Below are positions 25,201 to 31,949 of a DNA stretch of 64,000 bases, piece after piece. The stretch spans positions 248,001 to 312,000 of the forward strand of contig CATQHF010000001.1 in assembly GCA_958295865.1 (NCBI GenBank), in the 5' to 3' direction. The notes under the pieces are model-generated. The model did no database searches and was not told the origin of the DNA. It saw only the letters and a list, made by a program, of their open reading frames with translations. The position numbers were made by a program, and so were the translations under genes. Source of the DNA: an uncultured Dehalococcoidia bacterium. Its GTDB lineage: Bacteria > Chloroflexota > Dehalococcoidia > Lucifugimonadales > JADFKI01. The first letter of the stretch is position 1, and each line of letters starts with the position of its first letter.

Positions 25201-25337
25201 AGGGAACGCCGGAAGATATAGCGCGCATGGCGCACTCGCAGACCGGCCGCTATCTCGCCGGACTGCTGGACGTCGAAGACGCAGACGCCGCCATAGCCGC
25301 GCACGCAGAAGCCGACGGAGCGCGGGCGGCGGATTAG
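22284..25337 (+). CDS. uvrA: Excinuclease ABC subunit A, with a lineage-specific insertion
   Basis: A 1017-residue DNA damage sensor of nucleotide excision repair. Both ATPase modules are complete: [14 protein letters not shown] and [13 protein letters not shown] (Walker A), [20 protein letters not shown] and [16 protein letters not shown] (signatures), and two Walker B motifs ([19 protein letters not shown]). Zinc modules CVHC...CSTC and CEAC...CEIC are present. An unusual basic, low-complexity insertion of about 45 residues (roughly 448-500) precedes [14 protein letters not shown]; within it the DNA matches dispersed repeat R3. The Ala/Asp-rich tail after residue 985 is also duplicated downstream. 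Confidence 0.97.
   Translation: [1017 protein letters not shown]
23684..23716 (+). repeat. Degenerate R3 repeat inside the uvrA reading frame
   Basis: CCGACCTTCCCGCTGAGGGG followed by CGAGGGACTAACGG closely follows the R3 consensus (CCTTCCC..GGGGAAGGGACTAATG) found at 16069 and 61931. It encodes the [12 protein letters not shown] part of the extra UvrA segment and keeps the frame open. Confidence 0.6.
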
Positions 25338-25348
25338 TCAAGCCTGTG

Positions 25349-25501
25349 AGTGTGTCAGTATTCTCAATACGCGCTGATTATCAAATCGTCATTCCTGCGA
25401 AAGAAAGTCACCCCTGCGAAAGCAGGGGCAGGAATCCAGTGCGGTTGATACGCCGTCCAAATTGTAATACCAATACATATTGAGAATACCAGTGTGTCAG
25501 T
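25349..25501. mobile_element. Small MITE-like element next to uvrA, carrying R2
   Basis: Perfect 12-bp inverted repeats GTATTCTCAATA (25358-25369) and TATTGAGAATAC (25478-25489) bound the unit. They are bordered by an exact 11-bp direct repeat AGTGTGTCAGT (25349-25359 and 25491-25501), which may be a target-site duplication. Inside lies a copy of the stem-loop repeat R2. There is no coding capacity. Confidence 0.55.
25387..25439 (+). repeat. Stem-loop repeat R2, short copy
   Basis: It starts CGTCATTCCTGCGAAAGAAA and contains the hairpin CCCCTGC-GAAA-GCAGGGG with a GNRA-type tetraloop, enclosed by ATTCCTGC and GCAGGAAT. Longer copies are at 29641-29736 and 51506-51599. Confidence 0.75.
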
Positions 25502-25533
25502 GGGAAGAATGGATAGGACGGGGAAGGCAGAAA

Positions 25534-25743
25534 ATGGGACTTGAAAGCAAGAAACGGCCAATTCAGATTGTGGTCGAAGATGGCGAAGCGGCGGCGGTCA
25601 TAGTCGGGATGGACGAATATGTGAAGATGCTGGAACGGCTTGAGGATTTGGAAGACCTTGAAATGCTGAACGAGATGCGTCGCAAGCCGCTTGAGTTCAG
25701 GTCCCTGGAGGCGTTCCTGGAGGAACACTCCGAAAATGTATGA
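25534..25743 (+). CDS. Antitoxin of Phd/YefM-like type
   Basis: A 69-residue protein starting at ATG 25534 (MGLESKKRPIQIVVEDGE) with a GGGAAGG site upstream; the longer ORF-track start lies in the repeat. The pattern IQIVVEDGEAAAVIVGMDEYVKMLERLEDLEDLEML is that of short Phd/YefM-type antitoxins: a small DNA-binding sheet region followed by a helix that wraps the toxin. It overlaps the toxin gene by eight bases. Confidence 0.75.
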   Translation: MGLESKKRPIQIVVEDGEAAAVIVGMDEYVKMLERLEDLEDLEMLNEMRRKPLEFRSLEAFLEEHSENV

Positions 25744-25990
25744 GGTCTATCTTGAACGCGCTGCTGAGCGCGACCTGAGAAGGTTGCAACCGGACGAATT
25801 CAGGCGAGTCATAGCAGCAATCAGGGCGTTAGCCGAGAATCCGAGACCGCCCGGCTGCCTCAAGATTTCCGGCTCAGTGAGTGACTGGCGATTGCGGGTA
25901 GGAACACTGCGTATCATATATGAGATAGATGACGCTGCCAGACAAGCAAGAGTAATGCGAGTTCGGCATAGGCGTGAGGCATATATGTGA
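25736..25990 (+). CDS. RelE/ParE family toxin
   Basis: An 84-residue protein from ATG 25736 (MYEVYLERAAERDLRRL), with GTLRIIYEIDDAARQARVMRVRHRREAYM at its end, a typical RelE C-terminus (RxxYxI and a terminal HRxxxY). Such proteins cleave mRNA in the ribosome. The ATG lies inside the antitoxin's last codons, so expression is coupled. GGCGGATT just after its stop echoes the end of uvrA, marking the insertion border. Confidence 0.85.
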   Translation: MYEVYLERAAERDLRRLQPDEFRRVIAAIRALAENPRPPGCLKISGSVSDWRLRVGTLRIIYEIDDAARQARVMRVRHRREAYM

Positions 25991-26009
25991 GTGGCGGATT
26001 GAGGATGCC

Positions 26010-26207
26010 ATGAAAGTTACCTATAATACCGAAACCGATACGCTCCGCATAATACTTACGGACGCTGTGATTGACGAAAGCGACGAAGACAAGCCGGGCG
26101 TGGTATTGGACTATGACGCCGCCGGCAATGTCGTGGACATGGAGATACTGGACGCCTCCAAGCGGATGGACATACCCGACACTGTGGAGTACACGGTGGT
26201 TGGGTGA
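26010..26207 (+). CDS. DUF2283 domain protein
   Basis: A 65-residue protein from ATG 26010. The motif YNTETDTLRIILTD followed by VLDYDAAGNVVDMEILDASKR is the DUF2283 signature. Family members are small beta-rich proteins often found next to toxin genes; function is unknown. The ORF-track start at 25974 runs back into the RelE gene and is unlikely. A truncated second copy begins at 26320. Confidence 0.8.
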   Translation: MKVTYNTETDTLRIILTDAVIDESDEDKPGVVLDYDAAGNVVDMEILDASKRMDIPDTVEYTVVG

Positions 26208-26227
26208 TAGTATTGGGAATCTGACGT

Positions 26228-26312
26228 GGCGATGCGTGGTATTGCTGGGCGTCGAGGATGCCGACGCCGACCTGAGCGCGCGCAGAAGCGGACGGGGCGC
26301 GCGGCGGATTGA
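26228..26312 (+). pseudogene. Remnant copy of the uvrA 3' end
   Basis: The stretch TTGCTGGGCGTCGAGGATGC and on to GCGCGGCGGATTGAGG aligns with the last 75 bases of uvrA (CTGCTGGACGTCGAAGACGC to GCGGGCGGCGGATTAG) with scattered substitutions and small gaps. The frame is lost. It lies directly upstream of a DUF2283 remnant, suggesting an ancestral uvrA-DUF2283 junction. Confidence 0.7.
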
Positions 26313-26319
26313 GGATACT

Positions 26320-26397
26320 ATGAAAGTTACCTATAATACCGAAACCGATACCCTCCACATAATGCTTACGGACGCTATGATTGACGAAAGCGACTAG
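26320..26397 (+). pseudogene. Truncated DUF2283 gene copy
   Basis: It starts ATGAAAGTTACCTATAATAC, as does the intact gene at 26010, and stays near-identical for 75 bases. A TAG then replaces the GAA codon after ESD, leaving 25 codons. The remainder of the gene is absent. Confidence 0.8.
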
Positions 26398-26514
26398 GAT
26401 AAGGTAGTCCAAGGTAGTTTGGGATTGAGTCAGACAATCGAAGTCCATCTAGAGCAAAACTGCACTACCGATTGCAGGCGGCAAATTAACTTGCGAGGAT
26501 TCTGGGTATAGTAT

Positions 26515-27621
26515 ATGTTGCACAGCCCAGATAATTGGAAAATAGAAGCAAGGCGTGAGGCGATTGCGTCGTCAAATTTCGCGTGGCGTTTTGCATCATA
26601 TTCTAGAGGGAAGCGCGTGTCCCCGCTCTTCTTTCTGGGCGATGCCGTATCTGTGCTTCGTGAGATTCCAAGTGAATCTATCGATTTTTGCATGACAAGC
26701 CCCCCTTACTGGGGAAAGCGAGAGTATGAAAACGGTGGAATTGGACTTGAGGCAGACTACTCCGAGTACATTACGAAACTTGCCGAGGTATTTGAGGAGG
26801 TGAAGCGCACACTAAAGCACACAGGGTCATTCTGGTTAAATATGGGAGATACTTACCTGAACAAGCGGCTTCTGGGACTGCCGTGGAGGCTGGCGCTCTA
26901 CTTAATGGATAACCAGAATTGGATTTTGAGGAACAGCATCATTTGGAACAAAATCAAGGGTAGTCCTGATAACACATTAGACCGCTTGCGGAATGTGCAT
27001 GAGAATATCTTTCACTTTGTCAAATCGTCGCATGGTTATTACTACGATGCCGATGCTATTAGAGCTACACCCAAAAAGGCAAAAGTGGTAAACGGCTCAA
27101 TTGTATCTGCAACGGGCGTAACAGGAGTGCGTTACAAACGGCAAATCGAACTTTCGACAGAGTTATCGCCATCTGAAAAAGAAGCAGCATTTCTAGGGCT
27201 TCAGTCTATGCTTGACCGAGTGAAACGCAGAGAAGTTGCTGATTTTCGGATGATTATCAGGGGCCAACAGCGAGCCACACACTCGCCGTCAGGAAAAGTG
27301 TCAGGACGTGCTCGCGAGTTACAGGAAAAAGGGTTCTACTTTTTGAAGTATCACCCAAAAGGCGCGAAGCCAAGCGATGTTTGGGAGATAATTCCCGAAG
27401 ATAGCCAAGGCCGGCGACTTCACTTTGCGGCGTATCCCGAAGATATATGTCGTATTCCAATACTTGCCACCTGCCCTAAAGACGGAATTGCATTAGATCC
27501 GTTCTGTGGAACAGGAACAACAATGCTAGTGTCATCTATCCTTGGGCGCAAATCCGTTGGTATAGACATCTCTACAGATTACTTGGTAGAAGCTCATGAT
27601 AGGTGCGTATCACTGCTATGA
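26515..27621 (+). CDS. Type II DNA methyltransferase, beta-class (N4-cytosine or N6-adenine)
   Basis: A 368-residue modification enzyme. Catalytic motif IV is TSPPYWGKREY (about residues 60-70) and comes before the AdoMet motif LDPFCGTGTTMLVSS near the C-terminus, the beta-class order. ESIDFCMTSPPY, GSFWLNMGDTY and RNSIIWNK are typical; the middle part (about 190-300) is the likely target-recognition region. SPPY occurs in both N4mC and N6mA enzymes. Its stop overlaps the nuclease start as ATGA. The segment is AT-rich with rarely used codons relative to uvrA, which points to transfer. Confidence 0.92.
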   Translation: MLHSPDNWKIEARREAIASSNFAWRFASYSRGKRVSPLFFLGDAVSVLREIPSESIDFCMTSPPYWGKREYENGGIGLEADYSEYITKLAEVFEEVKRTLKHTGSFWLNMGDTYLNKRLLGLPWRLALYLMDNQNWILRNSIIWNKIKGSPDNTLDRLRNVHENIFHFVKSSHGYYYDADAIRATPKKAKVVNGSIVSATGVTGVRYKRQIELSTELSPSEKEAAFLGLQSMLDRVKRREVADFRMIIRGQQRATHSPSGKVSGRARELQEKGFYFLKYHPKGAKPSDVWEIIPEDSQGRRLHFAAYPEDICRIPILATCPKDGIALDPFCGTGTTMLVSSILGRKSVGIDISTDYLVEAHDRCVSLL

Positions 27622-28469
27622 CCAAGATCGCTGAGATTTTTGGCATCCCTACGAGCAGCTCCGATGAAGTTGATTGGGAAGTATTGGTCGAGCGCCAACA
27701 TTGTCCATATACTTCTAGGAAGTGCGTGAAAGTCAGGAAAAGCGAACCCGACTTGTCGATAGGGACGTGCTCGGTGTATTACGGCAAAGCAAGGGAGCAG
27801 ATTCTCATTTGCCCCAACAGGTTGCTGGCCCGACGGCAGATATTCACAGATTGTCTTCATCTGTTGACTCTCCATGAACCAGGCAATGAGTTACATTTGA
27901 TTCCTGAAGTTTCTATACCGGGAGGTAGTGTCGATTACTTTCTTGTATCCGTTAACCGTGGAAGAGTGCAGGATTTCGTGGGCATTGAACTTCAAACGCT
28001 GGACACCACAGGGACGGTCTGGCCGGAACGCCAAAGATTTCTCGATAGTGTTGGGCTAGCCGCAGATATAAGTGATATTGAATCCGCTAAGCGTTTTGGC
28101 ATGAATTGGAAGATGACGGCGAAAACTATCTTGATTCAACTCCACCATAAGACCCAAACGCTTGAGTTTCTAAACAAGCATTTAGTATTGGTTATTCAAG
28201 ATGTATTTCTTGATTATCTCAAACGGGAATTTCAGTTCGATCACCTAGATAACGCACGGCTTGGTAATCCAATGCACTTTCATGCCTATGGACTCGCTGA
28301 AACTGGTGTTGAACCCGCTAGGCTCGAATTACAGGAACGCCTTAGCACAGATGCCAATGGTATTGCACTTTGCCTAGGTTTGCTGGCAGATGCAAATGTC
28401 GAGTTGGAAAATATAGTGAAACTGCTGGAATCCAAGCTGACTAATGACACGATGTTGATTATTGGATAA
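27618..28469 (+). CDS. Restriction endonuclease of the NotI family
   Basis: A 283-residue nuclease encoded with the methyltransferase (ATGA overlap chooses start 27618). Four cysteines at 29, 36, 51 and 65 (HCPYTSRKC, GTCSVYY, LICPNR) match the NotI pattern, where four Cys hold a structural iron. The active site reads SVDYF (Asp106) then GIELQ (Glu124, Gln126); NotI uses D-E-Q in the same order in a PD-(D/E)XK fold. NotI cuts an 8-bp GC-rich site; specificity of this member cannot be read. The C-terminal half is variable in the family. Confidence 0.85.
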   Translation: MTKIAEIFGIPTSSSDEVDWEVLVERQHCPYTSRKCVKVRKSEPDLSIGTCSVYYGKAREQILICPNRLLARRQIFTDCLHLLTLHEPGNELHLIPEVSIPGGSVDYFLVSVNRGRVQDFVGIELQTLDTTGTVWPERQRFLDSVGLAADISDIESAKRFGMNWKMTAKTILIQLHHKTQTLEFLNKHLVLVIQDVFLDYLKREFQFDHLDNARLGNPMHFHAYGLAETGVEPARLELQERLSTDANGIALCLGLLADANVELENIVKLLESKLTNDTMLIIG

Positions 28470-28504
28470 TAACGCGGTTGCAAACAAAGGTATTCCTTGC
28501 CCCC

Positions 28505-29620
28505 TTACGCAAACCGCCCCACCCCAAACCCCTCGACCGGCGCTGCCGTTTCGCCCGCCGTGATTATGTCGGCGGTGGCTTTGCCGATGGCGGGCGCAAG
28601 CAGGATGCCCTTTTTGCCGGCGCCGGTGGCTAGGTAGGCGTTATCCCAGCCGGGCGCTGCGCCTATGATGGGCAGCCAGTCGGGTGTCAGGGGACGCAGG
28701 CAGGCGGTGTGCTTTGCGACTTGCGCGCTTTCGGCGAGCGCGGGCATCAGCTTGGTCGCGCCCGTCATCAGCGTTTGGCGGGCGGAGTCGCTAGGTTCGC
28801 GGTCGAAGCCCTTGCGCTCCTCGGTCGCGCCCGCCCACAGCAGCCCGTCGGCGCGGATGTGCAGGTTCGTTCCGCCGCCGCTGAGGTCGTAAGGCGGCAT
28901 CGCGCCGTCTATGCGGAGGCGCAGTATCTCGCCCTTGTACGGCTCGACGGGGATGCTGACGCCTAGCCAATCCCCCGCCTGCGCGCTCCAAGGCCCGGAC
29001 GCTATCACCACGGCGTCGCAAGCCAGTTCGCCGTCTTGGAGGGTTACGCCCGTTACGCGCTCGCCGTCCGTCCGCAAGGCGATTGCCTTTCCCTGCCGCA
29101 CCCGCGCGCCCATTCGCTCGGCGGCGCGTGATAGCGCAAGCGTGAACTCGTAGCCGCTGAGGATAGCGTTGCCGTAGGCGTAGATGCCGCACCGCGCTTC
29201 CGGGTTGAGGCGCGGCTCCATCTCGCGCAGTTCGGCAGCGTCCAGCCAGTGCGCCCTGAAGCCGTCGGCAGCCTCGAAGATGTCGTGCGTCGCCTGCATT
29301 TCGGGCAGGTCGGAGTCGTCGAAGGCTACGGTTACGAATGCGATGGTCTTGTGGTGATACTCGACGCCCGATTCGTCTTCGAGCGTCTGCGCCAGGTCGG
29401 CGTGCATGGAGAACGACTTGGCGGCGATGTCGCTGAGCGCTCCGGGGATGCCCGCGCCTTGCAGCGGGTTGAGTCCGCCGGCGTTGTAGCCGGACGCCTG
29501 AGTTGCGATGCCCTCGCTCTCGATGATGGTGGAGCTAACGCCCGCCTTTGCGAGATAGTACGCGACAGCGCAGCCCATCGCGCCCCCGCCTATGATTGCT
29601 ACTTCGGTCGTGGATGTCAT
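28505..29620 (-). CDS. FAD-dependent amine/amino acid oxidoreductase (DAO family)
   Basis: A 371-residue flavoprotein. The start is ATG 29620 with AGGAGG upstream; the longer ORF reads into repeat R2. EVAIIGGGAMGCAVAYYLAKAG is the dinucleotide-binding motif; GYNAGGLNPLQG, VVIASGPWSAQAGDWLG and CLRPLTPDWLPIIGAAPGWDNAYLATGAG are typical of the sarcosine/glycine/D-amino acid oxidase family. Substrate is unknown. The MFS gene lies upstream on the same strand, beyond R2. Confidence 0.9.
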   Translation of the reverse strand: MTSTTEVAIIGGGAMGCAVAYYLAKAGVSSTIIESEGIATQASGYNAGGLNPLQGAGIPGALSDIAAKSFSMHADLAQTLEDESGVEYHHKTIAFVTVAFDDSDLPEMQATHDIFEAADGFRAHWLDAAELREMEPRLNPEARCGIYAYGNAILSGYEFTLALSRAAERMGARVRQGKAIALRTDGERVTGVTLQDGELACDAVVIASGPWSAQAGDWLGVSIPVEPYKGEILRLRIDGAMPPYDLSGGGTNLHIRADGLLWAGATEERKGFDREPSDSARQTLMTGATKLMPALAESAQVAKHTACLRPLTPDWLPIIGAAPGWDNAYLATGAGKKGILLAPAIGKATADIITAGETAAPVEGFGVGRFA

Positions 29621-29640
29621 TGTTGTTCCTCCTATCATCT

Positions 29641-29736
29641 CGTCATTCCTGCGAAAGAACGTCACCCCTGCGAAAGCAGGGGCAGGAATCCGGCGCTTTG
29701 AAATAGCCTAGAATATGCGAAAGCGACTACAATTCT
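29641..29736 (+). repeat. Stem-loop repeat R2, long copy
   Basis: It begins CGTCATTCCTGCGAAAGAAC, contains the CCCCTGC-GAAA-GCAGGGG hairpin and extends through GCGAAAGCGACTACAATTCT. It matches 51506-51599 over the full 95 bases with few differences. Confidence 0.8.
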
Positions 29737-29737
29737 C

Positions 29738-31075
29738 TCAGCCTCTCCCGGAGGAAGAAGTACGTCGGTTGGGTTGGCGCGCGGCGAGTATGCAGCCTAA
29801 CGCCAGAATGTAGGATAGCACGCCGTAGAGGTATATGGCGCGGTATCCGCCGGTGATGCGAAAGAGCAGCGCGCCGAATGTGGGCCCAAAGCCGAGCGCG
29901 CCCGTCTGGAACGGCCCCATCAGCCCGGTGATGGAGCCGAAGGACGCCCTGCCAAAGTACTGCGCTATCATCATGTGTCCGAGTATGTTCAGCCCGCCCG
30001 CGAGCGTGCCGTAGAGGATTACCACGAACAGGCTGAGCCTGCCCTCCGGGACGACGATGAAGAGGGATACGGCGAGTCCTGAGATGGCGAGGATGATGAG
30101 GGCAAGCCTGCGCGGTGAGAATAGGTCGGACAGCCAGCCCCAGAATGGGTTGCCCAGCGAGCCTAGCAGCGAGCTGAGGCTCAGCGCGGCGGCGGCGGCA
30201 GCGGGGGACACGCCCACATCGCGCAGGTATGGCACTACCTGAAAGTTTATCGTGCCCGATGTGAGGATGATGAGCGCTTCGGCGGTTACGATGAGCCAGA
30301 ACGCCGAGGTGCGCGCCGCCTCGCCCGCGCTCCAGTCGGATTCGCGGCGCGGCGCAGGCTGACTATCATCGCTGTCGGACAGCGCGGGGTTGGATGCGGA
30401 CGCGCTGGCGCTGCGTCGGCGCGCTGCGGGGGAGGCAGATGCGCCGTCGGGCCGCAAGCCGATGTCGGCGGGGTGGCGGCGCATTATGAGCAGCAGGGGT
30501 ATGACGATGAGCAGCGATATTGCGCCCTGCACTTGAAACGCCGTGCGCCAGCTCGACGCCAGCGCGATGAGCGAGAATATCTGAATGTTGATCGCGCCGC
30601 CGAACGGTCGCGCCATAGCGGATATGCCGAGCGCGAGATTTCGGCGGCGGCTGAAGAAGTTGACGGCTGCCGTGCGCGGCACTACGCCCACGAGCATGGG
30701 GTTGGCGATGGCGCGCGCGACGATGTAGGCGGCGTAGAATTGCCAGACGGCTTGTATCCCCGCGATGGCGAAGAAGCACAGCCCGGCGATGAACGCGGCG
30801 AGCGGCATCAGCCCGCGCGGGCCATAGCGGTCAGCGAGCCTGCCGACAAAGGGCGTGAGTAGCCCGGACGCCCACGTGCCGGCGGTCACGGCGTAAGCGA
30901 TGGTGCTGCGCTCCCAGCCCATATCCTCGAAGATGAAGTTCTGCACGCCGCCAAACACGAGCTGCGTCGCGCCCGTTGCCGCATAAGTGCCGACGGCGGA
31001 CATGGCGAGGATGAGCCAGCCGTAGTAGAAGGGCGTGCGAGGTCGCCAGTCGGCGATAGTCTTCAGCAGGGGCAA
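29738..31075 (-). CDS. MFS transporter
   Basis: A 445-residue membrane protein with about 12 helices. FYYGWLILAMSAVGTYAATG is the first helix, and the loop 2-3 signature is GRLADRYGPRGLMP. A serine-rich central loop (about 205-245, PAARRRSASASASNPAL) separates the halves. The overall look is that of the oxalate/formate antiporter-like or monocarboxylate MFS group common in Chloroflexota. The substrate is not identifiable. It is downstream of the HepT gene on the same strand. Confidence 0.9.
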   Translation of the reverse strand: MPLLKTIADWRPRTPFYYGWLILAMSAVGTYAATGATQLVFGGVQNFIFEDMGWERSTIAYAVTAGTWASGLLTPFVGRLADRYGPRGLMPLAAFIAGLCFFAIAGIQAVWQFYAAYIVARAIANPMLVGVVPRTAAVNFFSRRRNLALGISAMARPFGGAINIQIFSLIALASSWRTAFQVQGAISLLIVIPLLLIMRRHPADIGLRPDGASASPAARRRSASASASNPALSDSDDSQPAPRRESDWSAGEAARTSAFWLIVTAEALIILTSGTINFQVVPYLRDVGVSPAAAAAALSLSSLLGSLGNPFWGWLSDLFSPRRLALIILAISGLAVSLFIVVPEGRLSLFVVILYGTLAGGLNILGHMMIAQYFGRASFGSITGLMGPFQTGALGFGPTFGALLFRITGGYRAIYLYGVLSYILALGCILAARQPNRRTSSSGRG

Positions 31076-31094
31076 TGTGCGTAGAAGATGGCAG

Positions 31095-31445
31095 TCATGG
31101 GGTGTCGGCGGAACCTAGGAGGGATTCGAGTTGGGAAGTGAGGGGCGGCACACGTTGAGTGACGACTCTCCAAATATCAGGCTCGCTGACGCGAAAGTAT
31201 GCGTGAACAATTATATTCCGCATACCTATCATATCGCGCCAAGGGACAGAGCTGAATCGTGATTGGATTTCATGTGGAACATAGTTCGCAGCCTCGCCGA
31301 TGACTACAAGGTTGTGCAGCGCCGCGTCATAAGTCCGCTTGTCATCGACGAATTCTTCATAGGTCATCCCTTGAATATATCCACGGATTCGTCGAGCGGC
31401 GCTAAGCATGTCTTCAAGGCGCTGCCGCCATGCCCTACTCGACAT
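31095..31445 (-). CDS. HepT-like ribonuclease toxin (HEPN domain)
   Basis: A 116-residue helical protein of the HepT/DUF86 family. The active-site motif Rx4HxY is present as RNIIVHAYF. The N-terminal helix ends IQGMTYEEF, followed by KRTYDAALHNLVVIGEAA. In MNT/HepT systems the toxin is silenced when the partner nucleotidyltransferase AMPylates the motif tyrosine. Here it overlaps by 11 bases the end of an MNT-like gene whose catalytic signature is missing. A truncated second copy lies at 31864-31949. Confidence 0.9.
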   Translation of the reverse strand: MSSRAWRQRLEDMLSAARRIRGYIQGMTYEEFVDDKRTYDAALHNLVVIGEAANYVPHEIQSRFSSVPWRDMIGMRNIIVHAYFRVSEPDIWRVVTQRVPPLTSQLESLLGSADTP

Positions 31446-31773
31446 ACACGATGTCCTTCATATAGTCATCGTCTTCCTGATAGCGTGTATTTGGCGATCT
31501 GCCGAGCGTATCTACCATGGCATCGCATCCGAAAAGGTCGCTGATGTGCATCTGCAAGCCGCCTAGCTCAAAAAGGTCAATCTCAACCCCAGGCTTGTAC
31601 TCGACGGCAACGCCTATTTGGGGATGATACCCGCAGCAGCGGCCGCACTCGCACTTGCAGTTCGCCGAGTTGTTTTCTTCGTAAGGGAAGACGCCTATTT
31701 TCTTGACGCCGTATTCGTCGGCAAGCGCTTGGCGGTTTTCTTTCAGTATCTTCAAGGCTATGTCTTGCCGCAT
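31435..31773 (-). CDS. MNT-like antitoxin with a cysteine cluster replacing the catalytic motif (copy 1)
   Basis: A 112-residue protein. The N-terminus (ILKENRQALADEYGVKKIGVF) and C-terminus (DDDYMKDIVYVE) follow minimal nucleotidyltransferases paired with HepT. Where those have GS(A/Y)ARGE followed by SDID, this protein has PYEENNSANCKCECGRCCGY and then IGVAVEYKP. The GSx10DxD signature is therefore absent, and a CxCxCxxCC cluster occupies its place. It may bind a metal and neutralise HepT by contact instead of AMPylation (inference). AAGGAGCG precedes the ATG. Confidence 0.75.
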   Translation of the reverse strand: MRQDIALKILKENRQALADEYGVKKIGVFPYEENNSANCKCECGRCCGYHPQIGVAVEYKPGVEIDLFELGGLQMHISDLFGCDAMVDTLGRSPNTRYQEDDDYMKDIVYVE

Positions 31774-31810
31774 TGAGGGCGCTCCTTATGTGCCGGTGCC
31801 GGATGTCCCA

Positions 31811-31863
31811 TTATAGCGCAATGGATTGGATCTCGTCGGTGAACATGCCGCCGTCGTCGTAGA
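31811..31863 (-). pseudogene. Remnant of the 3' end of the MBL hydrolase gene
   Basis: In reverse complement it encodes YDDGGMFTDEIQSIAL plus a stop, versus YDGGILFTDELQSIAL at the end of the intact hydrolase (32315). Flanking sequence (CCCATTATAGCGCAATGGAT) is shared too. It is one half of a tandem-duplication scar. Confidence 0.85.
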
Positions 31864-31949
31864 TAGGTCATTCCTTGAATATATCCACGGATTCGTTGAG
31901 CGGCGCTAAGCATGTCTTCAAGGCGTTGCCGCCCTGCCCCACTCGACAT
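31864..31949 (-). pseudogene. Truncated HepT gene, codons 1-29 only
   Basis: It reads MSSGAGRQRLEDMLSAAQRI then RGYIQGMTY, matching the first 29 codons of the intact HepT gene at 31095-31445. It then switches abruptly into the MBL-gene tail at 31863. No HEPN active site remains. Confidence 0.88.
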
